The notes: generated from the sequence alone by a model not told the origin. Shown: positions 48,908-58,730, counted from the stretch's first letter. The stretch is DNA of 64,000 nt from Moraxellaceae bacterium (GCA_031119205.1 JAVHYF010000008.1:62001-126000); one strand, 5' to 3'. A program made the numbers and translations.

Positions 48908-49459
48908 TCAGCCGCTTCGCTTCGGCAGTTTCCAGCCCGGCCGGATGAAGTGGCAGGTGTAACCCGTCGGGTAGTGCTGCAGATAGTCCTGGTGCTCCGC
49001 CTCGGCATCCCAGAAGGGGCCGGCCGGTGCCAGTTCGGTCACTACCCTGCCCGGCCACAGGCCGGAGGCGTTCACGTCGGCAATGGTGTCCTCGGCGATC
49101 GCTTCCTGCTCTTCGCTGGTGAAGTAGATGCCGGAACGGTAGCTGGCACCACGGTCGTTGCCCTGCCGGTTCAGCGTGCTGGGGTCGTGGATCTGGAAGA
49201 AGAACTCCAGCAGCGTGCGGTAGCTGATACGCGCCGGGTCGAACACGATCTCGATGCCCTCCGCGTGCGTGCCGTGGTTGCGGTAGGTCGCGTTGGGTAC
49301 GTCGCCTCCGGTGTAGCCGACGCGCGTGGAGATGACGCCCGGCAGCTGGCGCACCAGCTCCTGCACGCCCCAGAAGCAGCCGCCGGCCAGCACCGCACGT
49401 TCGGTGCCGGCGGTGTCACGCGCGCTGGCGTGTTGTGTTGCCGTGGTGATGCCGCTCAT
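48908..49459 (-). CDS. msrA: Peptide-methionine (S)-S-oxide reductase
   Basis: [31 protein letters not shown]...[17 protein letters not shown]. Confidence 0.97.
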   Translation of the reverse strand: MSGITTATQHASARDTAGTERAVLAGGCFWGVQELVRQLPGVISTRVGYTGGDVPNATYRNHGTHAEGIEIVFDPARISYRTLLEFFFQIHDPSTLNRQGNDRGASYRSGIYFTSEEQEAIAEDTIADVNASGLWPGRVVTELAPAGPFWDAEAEHQDYLQHYPTGYTCHFIRPGWKLPKRSG

Positions 49460-49905
49460 TTCACGTCCTCCACCTGATCCACGTAATCGCCATACCCCTG
49501 CGTCGCCATGTCGTCGCGATGGACGAAGCGCAGCGAGGCCGAATTGATGCAGTAGCGCAGGCCGCCACGATCACGCGGGCCGTCCTCGAAGACGTGGCCG
49601 AGGTGGCTGTCGCCGCTGGCGGACCGCACTTCGGTGCGGATCATGCCGTGGGTGGTGTCGCGCAGCTCGGCGACGTTGGCGGGGACCAGCGGCTTCACGA
49701 AGCTGGGCCAGCCGCAGCCGGACTCGTACTTGTCGCTGGAGGCGAACAGCGGCTCGCCGGACACGATATCGACGTAGATGCCGGGCTGCTTGTTGTGCAG
49801 ATATTCGCCGGTGCCGGGGTACTCGGTGCCGTTCTGCTGGGTGACGCGGAACTGCTCGGGCGTCAGGCGGGCGATGGCGTCGTCGGTCTTGCGGTACTGG
49901 GACAT
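49456..49905 (-). CDS. msrB: Peptide-methionine (R)-S-oxide reductase
   Basis: [32 protein letters not shown]...[29 protein letters not shown] overlap with msrA. Confidence 0.97.
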   Translation of the reverse strand: MSQYRKTDDAIARLTPEQFRVTQQNGTEYPGTGEYLHNKQPGIYVDIVSGEPLFASSDKYESGCGWPSFVKPLVPANVAELRDTTHGMIRTEVRSASGDSHLGHVFEDGPRDRGGLRYCINSASLRFVHRDDMATQGYGDYVDQVEDVK

Positions 49906-50015
49906 GCTGGGCTCCTTGCGGGGGTGGGCCTCGTGGGCACCATCTTAGATGCTGGCAGGTAGCGGAAATTCAATCCCCACCGGATCGCCCGCAGGAGACC
50001 GGGGTACGGCAGGGC

Positions 50016-50044
50016 TTGACGATGGTTTCCGGAGAAACTATGTT
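50016..50044 (+). promoter_or_regulatory. Candidate sigma70 promoter of marR-like gene
   Basis: TTGACG - 17 bp - TATGTT. Confidence 0.6.
50022..50041. promoter_or_regulatory. Candidate MarR operator 1 (fills the -35/-10 spacer)
   Basis: ATGGTTTCC-GG-AGAAACTAT, imperfect palindrome (7/9). Confidence 0.55.
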
Positions 50045-50047
50045 GAT

Positions 50048-50067
50048 ATGGTTTCCACGGATACCAT
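50048..50067. promoter_or_regulatory. Candidate MarR operator 2 (around +1)
   Basis: ATGGTTTCC-AC-GGATACCAT, palindrome (8/9), same half-site as operator 1, 26 bp away. Confidence 0.6.
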
Positions 50068-50068
50068 C

Positions 50069-50539
50069 ATGGCGCGATCACGCACATCTCCCTCTCCGCA
50101 GCCACTGGAAGCCCACGTCGGCTTCTGGATGCGCTTCGTCTCCAACCATGTATCGGACCGCTTCCGCAGGCTCGTGGAGGAGGCCGGCGTGTCAGTCACC
50201 GAATGGGTAGCGCTGCGCACCCTGTACGACGGCGAGGTGACCACCCACGCCGCCCTGATCGACGCGCTGGGCATGACCAAGGGCGCGGCCTCCAAGGTGC
50301 TGACGCGGCTGGCGGACAAGGGGCTGGCCCAGCGCCACTACGCGGAGGACAGCGCGAAGGCGCAGGTGCTGGCGCTGACGCCGGCGGGCCGCGCGCTGGT
50401 GCCGCGGCTGGCCGCGCTGGCGGACGAGAACGACGCGCACTTCTTCGGCCACCTGGATGCCACGGAGCACAAGGCGCTGATGGCCCTGCTGCAGGACCTG
50501 GTGCAACGCCACCAGCTCAAGGACCTGCCGGTGGACTGA
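50069..50539 (+). CDS. MarR-family regulator
   Basis: GVSVTEWVALRTLYDGEVTTHAALIDALGMTKGAASKVLTRLADKGLAQRHYAEDSAKAQVLALTPAG. Confidence 0.9.
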   Translation: MARSRTSPSPQPLEAHVGFWMRFVSNHVSDRFRRLVEEAGVSVTEWVALRTLYDGEVTTHAALIDALGMTKGAASKVLTRLADKGLAQRHYAEDSAKAQVLALTPAGRALVPRLAALADENDAHFFGHLDATEHKALMALLQDLVQRHQLKDLPVD

Positions 50540-50635
50540 GGCCGCCGATCCACCGCACCAGGGCCGGTAGATAGAGGCCAGCCCGCAGGCCCACGGCACC
50601 CGCCGGACGCCTGTCCCCAATCTGGAAAAGACAAC

Positions 50636-51031
50636 ATGGATACACAGACCCGCGACACCATCGAGCGCTGCGCGCAGGCATCCAGCGACGGCACGGCCAG
50701 CTTCGGCCAGATCGTGCAGGCGCTACTGGCGGCCGGCGTGGAGTCTTATCACGCCGACTACCGCGGCCGGCTCACCACCTACTATCTGCCGGACGGCGAC
50801 ACGCTGGACGTCGCCCTGCCGGTGCCGGATGTCACCATCGGCCAGCAGTTCGATGCGACAGCGGTGCAGGTGGCGATCCGCGGCTCACAGCGCGGCGAAG
50901 TGAAGTACCCGGAGTTCAAGCGACTGTCGATGACGGCAGGCTGCATCGGCTACACGGTGTGGCTGGCGGGCCGCCACGTGAGCTACTACGGCCGCCGCGG
51001 CGACACCCATGTGGAGCATTTTCCGAGCTGA
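50636..51031 (+). CDS. DUF1398-like protein
   Basis: FGQIVQALLAAGVESYHADYRGRLTTYYLPDG...AIRGSQRGEVKYPEFKRLSMTAGCIGYTVWLAGRHVSYYGRRGDTHVEHFP. Confidence 0.75.
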   Translation: MDTQTRDTIERCAQASSDGTASFGQIVQALLAAGVESYHADYRGRLTTYYLPDGDTLDVALPVPDVTIGQQFDATAVQVAIRGSQRGEVKYPEFKRLSMTAGCIGYTVWLAGRHVSYYGRRGDTHVEHFPS

Positions 51032-51065
51032 GTCCGAGCTGAGTCCGAGCTGAGTCCGAGCTGCG
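51022..51065. repeat. 11-bp tandem repeat, about 4 copies, overlapping a stop codon
   Basis: TCCGAGCTGAG x3 plus TCCGAGCTGCG; first unit contains the TGA of the 50636-51031 CDS. Confidence 0.9.
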
Positions 51066-51135
51066 TTTGACCTGAGCCCGGACTGAATCCCGGCAGCGCC
51101 CGGACCGGGCGGCAAGATTCCGCGCGCTGCGCCGC

Positions 51136-53376
51136 TCAGCGATCCGCCTGCGACGTGGCCAGCACGAAGCGGCGCTTGCCGGTCTGCTTGGCCTGGTACA
51201 TCGCCGCGTCGGCCTGCTCCAGGAGCGCTTCGCAGGTCGACACCACGGTAGCGCCTTCCGGCCCATAGCTGGCGGCGCCGATGCTGGCGGAGATGTTCAG
51301 CGTCACCTCGGCGATCAGGAACGGTTCGGACAGGCTGTCCACCAGTTTGCCGGCCACCTTGGCCGGCCCCTGGGGGCCGGAGTTCACCAGGGCGACGGCG
51401 AACTCGTCACCCCCCAGCCGCGCCACCAGGTCACCGGCGCGTACCCCCTGCAGCAGGCGGTGCGCCACTTGCTGCAGCAGGGCGTCACCCATGGAGTGGC
51501 CGTACACGTCGTTGACGGCCTTGAAGCCATCGAGGTCCACGTACAGCACGGACAATGCCGTGCCGCTGCGCTGGGCCAGCGCCAGCTGCTGCTGGACCAT
51601 CTGCCGGAACAGGGAACGGTTGGCGAGGCCGGTCAGCCCGTCGTGGTTGGCCTCGTGCTGGGCGGTGTCCAGCAGCTGCGAAGCCCGGGTCAGCGCAGCG
51701 CCCACCTTGTCGGCCTCGGTGAGCCCCAGCGTACGCACCGACACCGGCGTGCCGCTGCCCAGCGCCAGCGCCGGCGAAGTCAGCGCCTCCACCGCCTTGG
51801 CGATGCTGCCGCCGATCCGCCAGGCCAGCAGGGTGCTGATCACCAGGGTCAACAACAGCCCGGCCAGCAACCAGCTGAGCGACCGCGTCAGCGGCGCGCT
51901 GATCGACTCGCGCGGAATGCTGATGGACACCGACCAGCCGGTGTCCGGCGAGCGGCTGAACGCAGACAGGACCGGAATGCCTTCCAGCGACACGGCATCG
52001 AGCACGTCTTCACGCACCTCCTGCGCACGCTGCTGAATCAGAACCGGCCCCTTGAGGCCGACGAAGCGCGCGTTGTCATGGCTGCGCGCAACGATGGCCT
52101 CTTCCGCGTCATAGACCGCCACGATCCAGTCGGCCGAGAGCTTCTGTCGCCTCAGCGTTTCCAGCATGCCGTCAGCGCGCAACTCGGCACGCAGCTGGCC
52201 CTGCGGTCCCATCTTCGCAGCCAGCGCCGCCGGCAGATTGACCGGCGCCGCCACGCTGCGACGGAATCGTGCGGAAGAATCCGGCGGAGCGGTCTCTTCC
52301 GGCAAGGCATAGGTGCTGACGAGCACCTCACCGTGATTGTTGTCCAGGGTGATGGCCTCCACCCGCAAGTGGCGGCTGACCTCGCGCGCCTGCTGACGGA
52401 AGGCGACGAGATCGCCACTGGCCAGAGGACGGGATGTCGCCAGCACGCGCAGGCCCGACTCGACGCCGCCGAGCTCCTTGTCGATGCTCGTAACGAGGGT
52501 GCGTGCGGTGATGACCAGGCTCTCGGCCTGCTGGCTCTGCTGGCGCTGGTAGCCGTACAGCATGGCGACAATGGCCATGACCGACACCGGCAGGACAGCC
52601 GCCACCACCAGGAACACCAGCCGCGAGCGCACCGTCGGCGGGATCGCCCCGTAGATGGAGCTGAGAAGGATGGCCGCCAGCACCACCACCGCCATGCCGG
52701 CGATGATGATGCCCAGCCAGGCACCACCGATGCTGAACGCGCCGGGCAGGTCTGCGCGGCAGATGCTGTCTTCCGCAAACCCGGCAGCCGCCATGCCGAT
52801 GTAATGCATGCCGACGATGGCGAGCCCCATTACCAGCGCAGCGATCAGCCGCTTGCGCAGGCCGCCGACCACATCTTCGTGGCGCAGGTGGAAGGAGATC
52901 TTCAGGGCGACGGTGGACGCCGCGATGGCCACGGCGATCGACAGCGCGAACAGCGCGGGGTCGTAGGCGATGCGGGGGTGCATCTGCATCGCTTCCATGC
53001 CGAGGTAGTGCATGGCGGCGATACCGACCCCCATCAGCACGCCGGCAATGACGAGACGCAGCCACCCCAACGATGGCCGGCTGATGGTATGCAGCGCCAG
53101 CGCGGAGGACAGCACGGCTACCAGCCAGGAGGCAACGGTCACCACGATCTCGTAGGCGAGTGGCACCGGCAGCGAGAACGCGAGCATGCCCACGAAATGC
53201 ATGCCCCAGATACCGGACCCCATGGCCAGCGCACCGCAGGCCAGCCAGAACTTCGCCCGGTGGGCATTGCCGACTGCCGACGCAACGCGGGACGCCATGT
53301 CCAGCGCAACGAAGGAGGCAATGACTGCCGTCAGTACGGACAGCAGGACCAGCACTGCATCATAGGAGCCCTGCAT
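51136..53376 (-). CDS. Membrane diguanylate cyclase: MHYT - periplasmic sensor - GGDEF
   Basis: GMHFVGM, AMHYLGM and GMHYIGM MHYT motifs; RAGDLVARLGGDEFAVAL with RxxD I-site; no EAL. Confidence 0.92.
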   Translation of the reverse strand: MQGSYDAVLVLLSVLTAVIASFVALDMASRVASAVGNAHRAKFWLACGALAMGSGIWGMHFVGMLAFSLPVPLAYEIVVTVASWLVAVLSSALALHTISRPSLGWLRLVIAGVLMGVGIAAMHYLGMEAMQMHPRIAYDPALFALSIAVAIAASTVALKISFHLRHEDVVGGLRKRLIAALVMGLAIVGMHYIGMAAAGFAEDSICRADLPGAFSIGGAWLGIIIAGMAVVVLAAILLSSIYGAIPPTVRSRLVFLVVAAVLPVSVMAIVAMLYGYQRQQSQQAESLVITARTLVTSIDKELGGVESGLRVLATSRPLASGDLVAFRQQAREVSRHLRVEAITLDNNHGEVLVSTYALPEETAPPDSSARFRRSVAAPVNLPAALAAKMGPQGQLRAELRADGMLETLRRQKLSADWIVAVYDAEEAIVARSHDNARFVGLKGPVLIQQRAQEVREDVLDAVSLEGIPVLSAFSRSPDTGWSVSISIPRESISAPLTRSLSWLLAGLLLTLVISTLLAWRIGGSIAKAVEALTSPALALGSGTPVSVRTLGLTEADKVGAALTRASQLLDTAQHEANHDGLTGLANRSLFRQMVQQQLALAQRSGTALSVLYVDLDGFKAVNDVYGHSMGDALLQQVAHRLLQGVRAGDLVARLGGDEFAVALVNSGPQGPAKVAGKLVDSLSEPFLIAEVTLNISASIGAASYGPEGATVVSTCEALLEQADAAMYQAKQTGKRRFVLATSQADR

Positions 53377-53547
53377 TCAGCACCTGTGCAGCCGTTGGCT
53401 TACAGACATCATGGGGTCTCCCTGGCAGGACTTCCATGTGCCTGCTTGATGGGTATCCTAGTCGCAATTCACTCATCCTGCATATGGATGGCTACCCGGG
53501 GCCCGCGACAGGCCGCAGCCTGCGCCCGAAGCGCCCGGGCAGGCAGC

Positions 53548-54192
53548 ATGCCAGCTCGCGTAAAATTGGCGTCCGTACAATCCACCAGGCTGCCCGGGCA
53601 GCCCCTTCAGAACGTGCAGAGATGTCTTACCGGGTTCGTGCTGGTGCTGCTGGCCGCAGCCAGCGCCGCAAGGCCTGCCGCGGCCAGTGATGACTTCGAC
53701 GGACTGGCCTGGGGCGCCGCCAGGATCGACGTCCTGTCGCGCTTCCCCGCCTCCACCCGCGAGCGCTTCATCGGCTGCAAGGATCCGGCCAGCCTGTACG
53801 CCAAGTGGAAGGTCAATTGCGACGGGCTGGTGCTGCGCGGTTACCGCATCGGCGACGTGCGCTTCAACGCCGCCTTCTGGCTGTCAGCGGAGAACAACGG
53901 GCTGATGCGCGTGAGCCTGATCCACAACCAGGCCGAGCAGGACAAGCCGCGCGCCCTCGCCAGCTGCCACCTCACCCTCCGCCAGCTCGTCGAGCGCCAC
54001 GGCGAACCGGTCACCCACGACATGTGGATGACGGCGGTTGCCGATCACACCCAGGCGGAGTGGCTGCTGCCGGGCGACAGAACGCAGGTCAGCATGAGCT
54101 GCGTTTCAGGCGCTGCGCGATCCACCATCCACGTCACCTACCAGCCGGTGACGGAAACGGAGACGGCGCCGGAAGGAGACGCACCGCGCTGA
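53548..54192 (+). CDS. Secreted hypothetical protein
   Basis: Hydrophobic leader (CLTGFVLVLLAAASAARPAAASDDF); mature region not shared with an antisense gene. Real gene is the 3' end of track ORF 51460-54192. Confidence 0.65.
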   Translation: MPARVKLASVQSTRLPGQPLQNVQRCLTGFVLVLLAAASAARPAAASDDFDGLAWGAARIDVLSRFPASTRERFIGCKDPASLYAKWKVNCDGLVLRGYRIGDVRFNAAFWLSAENNGLMRVSLIHNQAEQDKPRALASCHLTLRQLVERHGEPVTHDMWMTAVADHTQAEWLLPGDRTQVSMSCVSGAARSTIHVTYQPVTETETAPEGDAPR

Positions 54193-54211
54193 GTGGCGTC
54201 GGGCGCGCCGC

Positions 54212-55363
54212 TCAGACCGCGGCCTTGTCGCGCTCGAACAGGCTGATGAACTTCAGCGGGTCGGTCGTGCCACGACGCGCATGTTCCAGGTCGACGCGCT
54301 TCGCCTTGATGAGCACCGCGAGGTCGTCGTTCATGGTGTGCGAACCGGAGTTCGGCACTGCACTCAACTTCTCGATCAGCGGACGGATGCCGCCGAGGTT
54401 GCGCGTCTCGATGAGGCGCGCCGCCTCAGGGTTCATGGTCAGGCACTCGGTGGCGAGGTAGTAGGAATCACCGGCCTTCGACGGCAGCAGCGCCTGGCAG
54501 ATGACACCACGCAGCGTGCTGGCCAGCGTCTGTGCCTGTGCCTCGCTGTTGCCCAGCAGGCGCAGCAGCTTCTGCAGGCCCAGCTCGGTGGAGCGCGCAT
54601 GCAGGGTAGCGAACACCAGCGGGCCGGCCTCGGCCAGTGCCAGCGCCTCCTGCGCGGTCTGCGCGTCGCGGATCTCGCCGATGACGATCACGTCCGGCCG
54701 CTCGCGCAGCGCATCCAGCGCACCGTGGTAGTAGCTCTCGACGTCGCCGTCGGCCCCCACCTCGCGCTGGGTGATGATGCAGCGGCGCTGCGGGATCACC
54801 GTCTCCACCGGATCTTCGATGGTGATGATGTGGCCCGAGCGCGTCTTGTTGATCTCGTCCAGCAGCGAGGCGATGGTGGTCGACTTGCCCTGGCAGGTGT
54901 CGCCCACGAACAGCACGAGGCCGCTGGTGATCTTCGCGAAATCCTGGATGCAGGGTCGCACGCCCAGGTCTTCCAGCGGGATAGGCTCGGCCGGAAAGCG
55001 ACGGATCACGCAGCCCAGCCGCTTCTTGCCCTGGAAGGTGAAACAGTTGACGCGGATGCGCGCGCTGTAGAGGTCCTTGGCGCGATCAAAGGCGCGGTCG
55101 GCAATGCGCTCCTGCCAGTTCGGCTCGATGACCTCGAAAAACTCCTCCAGGTCCTGCCCGGAGATCGGCGAATCACACACCGCGGCCAGTCGCTTGGGCT
55201 GGCGCAGCATGATGGGACTGTTCTGGTGGATGATCAGGTCGCTGAACACGATGTCCGAGTTGAGCAGGAAGAGAATCTGCTCGATCAGCGTGCCGCCATA
55301 GGGATACCCCGTGATCTCTTCGGCCGGCAGCGTCGCGATCGTCCCGTTGTGTTCCATGTTCAT
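54212..55363 (-). CDS. PilT/PilU-like secretion ATPase (divergent)
   Basis: GLVLFVGDTCQGKSTTIASLLDEIN Walker A, HIITIEDPVE, REVGADGDVESYYHGALDALRERPDVIVIGEIRD, FATLHA. Confidence 0.9.
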   Translation of the reverse strand: MNMEHNGTIATLPAEEITGYPYGGTLIEQILFLLNSDIVFSDLIIHQNSPIMLRQPKRLAAVCDSPISGQDLEEFFEVIEPNWQERIADRAFDRAKDLYSARIRVNCFTFQGKKRLGCVIRRFPAEPIPLEDLGVRPCIQDFAKITSGLVLFVGDTCQGKSTTIASLLDEINKTRSGHIITIEDPVETVIPQRRCIITQREVGADGDVESYYHGALDALRERPDVIVIGEIRDAQTAQEALALAEAGPLVFATLHARSTELGLQKLLRLLGNSEAQAQTLASTLRGVICQALLPSKAGDSYYLATECLTMNPEAARLIETRNLGGIRPLIEKLSAVPNSGSHTMNDDLAVLIKAKRVDLEHARRGTTDPLKFISLFERDKAAV

Positions 55364-55573
55364 GCTTTCCCCTGTGTTCCCTGAGCTTCCTGTATTTCCC
55401 GGTCGGGCGCAGGTCGTGGCCGCAATTCCGGCAGCCTGCGTATCGACCACATTCTGCGGCGCCCGCCGATGATGGGCGCCGCCGCTATGCGCGCGAAAAG
55501 CACCGCTAATCCGGGAAACGGAAGTCCGGCGATCTGCCGTGCCGTGGCAGCCGCGAACGGTAGATGAGCGCTC

Positions 55574-56590
55574 CTACCCCGCCGTATCGGCAACACTGAG
55601 CAGACGTCCCTGCCAGGTGCCGCGCGAGCGCATGTGCGCGTCCAGCATCGCCGGCAGGGCGGACAGGCGCAGGTCCCAGCCGGGTGCAGCGCGCAGGGCC
55701 GGCGGCACCTCGCTGCCCAGGCGCTGCACGCGCAGCGTCGGCGGCATGCGCTCCAGTACGTCCGCCACCCAGTCCAGATAGGTCTGCACGTCCAGCAAGG
55801 GCACCGCGTCCGGGTTGCGCTTGCGGTGCAGCGCGAGGCGCGAGCCACGCACCACCTGCAACTGGTGGAACTTGAGTGCCGCCAACGGTAGCTCTGCCAA
55901 TGCGCGTGCGCCGGCGCGGATGCTGTCGCGGGTCTCGCCGGGCAGGCCCAGCAGCAGGTGGCCGGTCACCGGCAGCCCGTGCTGCGCCGCACGCTGCAGC
56001 GCATCGACGGTGCACGCGAAGTCGTGGCCGCGCCCGCAAGCCTGCAGCACGCCGTCGTCACAGGACTCGATGCCGATCTCCAGTTCCAGAACGCAGCGCT
56101 CCGCGAGTTCGGCGAGGTAATCCAGCACCTCGTCCGGCAGGCAGTCGGGTCGCGTGCCGATGGCGAGACCAATGACCTGCGGATGCGACAGCGCCCGCTC
56201 GTACAGGGCGCGCAACTCCGCCACGCCGCTGTAGGTATTGGAGTAGGCCTGGAAGTAGGCGAGGTAGCCGCGCGTGTCGGGATAGCGCCGGCGCATGAAG
56301 CCGATGCCGGTGTCGAGCTGCGCCAGGATGTCGCGCTGCTCGCGCAGGTAGCCGGGCGTAAAGGCCAGGTTGTTGCAGAAGCTGCAGCCGCCCCGGCCTG
56401 CGCTGCCGTCACGGTTGGGACAGGTGAAGCCGGCATCCACCGACACCTTCTGCAGCCGCCCGCCATGCGCCTGTCGCACCCAGTCGTTCCACGCGTAGTA
56501 GCGCCGCGCGCCGAAATGCGCCGGAATTCCGGTCGCCCCTTCAACGGGTAGTGCCGTAGAGGCACGTGGATGAGAACTGGGGCCAGACAT
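55574..56590 (-). CDS. TIGR01212-like radical SAM protein (YhcC-like)
   Basis: YAWNDWVRQAHGGRLQKVSVDAGFTCPNRDGSAGRGGCSFCNN; GLAIGTRPDCLPDEVLDYL; LELEIGIESCDDG. Confidence 0.92.
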   Translation of the reverse strand: MSGPSSHPRASTALPVEGATGIPAHFGARRYYAWNDWVRQAHGGRLQKVSVDAGFTCPNRDGSAGRGGCSFCNNLAFTPGYLREQRDILAQLDTGIGFMRRRYPDTRGYLAYFQAYSNTYSGVAELRALYERALSHPQVIGLAIGTRPDCLPDEVLDYLAELAERCVLELEIGIESCDDGVLQACGRGHDFACTVDALQRAAQHGLPVTGHLLLGLPGETRDSIRAGARALAELPLAALKFHQLQVVRGSRLALHRKRNPDAVPLLDVQTYLDWVADVLERMPPTLRVQRLGSEVPPALRAAPGWDLRLSALPAMLDAHMRSRGTWQGRLLSVADTAG

Positions 56591-56797
56591 ACGGAAGGCC
56601 GTGAGAATGGAGGCGCCAGCCTAGCCCGAGGCGTGCCGGGCGAAGACGATCTGGCTCAAGACCGTGCAAGGCCAGTTCAGAGCATTGCGGGGAACACGGC
56701 GGCTCGCCCCCGGTCGATCCTTCTGAAGAACGCAGTTGCAGCAGGAGTCAGGCGCCGCAGACAGCCGCGCCGACCACACCACGAAGGAGGAAACACC

Positions 56798-57217
56798 ATG
56801 CAGGCACGTATCACCGTCCTGACCCTGGGCGTCGACGATCTGGAGCGCGCGGTCGCCTTCTACCGCGACGGCCTCGGACTGGCGACCAAGGGCATCATCG
56901 GCGCGGAACACGAGAACGGCGCAGTCGCCTTCTTCGACCTGCAGCACGGGCTCAAGCTCGCACTATGGCCGCGCAGGAGCCTGTCGGCCGACAGCGGCAT
57001 CCCGGTGCAGACCAGTACCTGGCCGGATGTGTCGCTGGGCCACAACGTGGCGTCCGACGAAGAGGTGGACGCGGTGATGGCGCAGGCCAGCCGCGCCGGC
57101 GCGCAGATCATCAAGGCCGCAGCGCCGACTTTTTATGGCGGCTACGCGGGCTACTTCCGCGACCCCGACGGCCACCTGTGGGAAATCGTGTTCAACCCGG
57201 CCTTCGCGGAACTGTGA
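56798..57217 (+). CDS. VOC/glyoxalase family protein
   Basis: ITVLTLGVDDLERAVAFYRDGLGL...GGYAGYFRDPDGHLWEIVFNP. Confidence 0.9.
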   Translation: MQARITVLTLGVDDLERAVAFYRDGLGLATKGIIGAEHENGAVAFFDLQHGLKLALWPRRSLSADSGIPVQTSTWPDVSLGHNVASDEEVDAVMAQASRAGAQIIKAAAPTFYGGYAGYFRDPDGHLWEIVFNPAFAEL

Positions 57218-57266
57218 CCTGTCGCGTTGATTACCGCGTTGACTCCCGCATCGTTGACCGTGCTGG

Positions 57267-57767
57267 CTACGCGTCTGCGGGCCGCAGCATGTCGCAATGC
57301 ATGATGCCGGCATCTTCGTAGTCGGGCCCGCTGCGACGGAAGCCGAAGCTGGCGTAGAAGTCCTCCAGGTGGATCTGCGCGCTGAGGAACACCGGCGCCG
57401 CCGGGTAGCGCTCCTGCGTGAAGGCCAGCGCCGACGCCACCAGCGCCCGCGCATGCCCCTGCCCCCGCCATGCCGGCGCCACGGCCACACGGCCGATCTT
57501 CGTGACCGCCGGTTGCGACCCTGACGAACCCGTCACCGCCGGCGGCACGATGCGCGCGCAGGCCACCAGCTCACCGTCCGCCGCCGTGCCAAGACCATGC
57601 CAGCACTGCGCATCCAGTCCGTCGATATCGTGGAAGCGACACTCCTGCTCGATGATGAAGATGTCCTGCCGCAGGCGCAGCAGCGCGTAGAGCCGGGTGG
57701 TGGACAGGCTGTCGAAAGGCAGCCATTGCCATGTCACAACGGCGCTCGCCGATGTCTTGTCGTTCAT
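57267..57767 (-). CDS. GNAT-family N-acetyltransferase (ElaA-like)
   Basis: LYALLRLRQDIFIIEQECRFHDIDGLDAQCWH; IGRVAVAPAWRGQGHARALVASAL. Confidence 0.88.
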   Translation of the reverse strand: MNDKTSASAVVTWQWLPFDSLSTTRLYALLRLRQDIFIIEQECRFHDIDGLDAQCWHGLGTAADGELVACARIVPPAVTGSSGSQPAVTKIGRVAVAPAWRGQGHARALVASALAFTQERYPAAPVFLSAQIHLEDFYASFGFRRSGPDYEDAGIMHCDMLRPADA

Positions 57768-57809
57768 CTCTCTTCACCTCATGACCAGTGGCACAGCTTC
57801 ATGCGTCCA

Positions 57810-58730
57810 TCACGCCACGCGCAAGGCCGCTTGGCGGATCTGTTCGTCCACCGCGGCAGCCACCAGACGCGAGATCCTCGGCAATGACCGGCGTGCATCC
57901 GCCAGTACGGACAGGGTCTCGGGCGCGGCCAGCGCATCGCGCACCTTCACGAACACCAGCTCGCCGGCCTGGATCTCCGGCGCGGCGTCGATCTGCGTCA
58001 GGAAGGCAGCGTAACCGCCGCTGCGTGCCAGTGTCTTGATCAGCTGTATGGAGTTGGTGATCACCGGCCGGCTCTCACGGCCCACCAGCCAGCCGTAATC
58101 CTCGTTGAGCATGCGGCCGATGACCAGTGCACCGCTCTGCAGCGCCAGCGGGTACTTGCCGCACTGCTGCAGCGTGGTGCTCTTCTGCTTCGCCAGCGGA
58201 TGCGAGGGGGCGACCACGCAGCCGAAAGGAAGCTCGTGGGCGTGAATGACGTGCAGCTCGCGCCGCGCGGGCGCGTTGAAGGCCACGCCGATATCCACGT
58301 CGCCCTCCAGCAGCATGCGCACCACGTCGTCGGTGCTGGCGACCTCCACGTCCAGCGAGATGCCCGGATGCCCGGCGTTCAGCGCCAGCACCACTGCGGC
58401 GATGATCCCGTTGGCATGGCTGTCCATGCAGCCGATGCGCACGGTGCCTTGCTCCACGCCGCGTAACTGCTGGATTTCCGAGAAGGCATTGCGGCTGTCG
58501 CTGCGCCACTTGCGCACCATCGCGACCAGGCACTCACCGGCCGCGGTGATCGTCATGCCGCGCGGATGGCGTTCGAACAAGGGCACACCGAGGTCGTCCT
58601 CCATCTCGCGGATATGCCTGTCGATGGCCGACGCGGCGATGTGCAGGGTGCGGGACGCCTGCTGGATGGAACCGGATCGTGCCACCTGCTCGATGTAGCG
58701 CAACGCCGCCGGAATGCTGATCTCGCGCAC
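57810..58730 (-). CDS. LysR-family regulator
   Basis: IPAALRYIEQVARSGSIQQASRTLHIAASAIDRHIREMEDDLGVPLFERHPRGMTITAAG; GTG start at 58730 favoured over ATG 58811. Confidence 0.82.
   Translation of the reverse strand: MREISIPAALRYIEQVARSGSIQQASRTLHIAASAIDRHIREMEDDLGVPLFERHPRGMTITAAGECLVAMVRKWRSDSRNAFSEIQQLRGVEQGTVRIGCMDSHANGIIAAVVLALNAGHPGISLDVEVASTDDVVRMLLEGDVDIGVAFNAPARRELHVIHAHELPFGCVVAPSHPLAKQKSTTLQQCGKYPLALQSGALVIGRMLNEDYGWLVGRESRPVITNSIQLIKTLARSGGYAAFLTQIDAAPEIQAGELVFVKVRDALAAPETLSVLADARRSLPRISRLVAAAVDEQIRQAALRVA

Noticed and set aside
51460-54192. 910-aa plus-strand ORF
   Set aside because: Most is antisense to the MHYT-GGDEF gene with His/Gln/Arg-rich shadow composition; only the last ~215 codons (from 53548) look like a real secreted protein.
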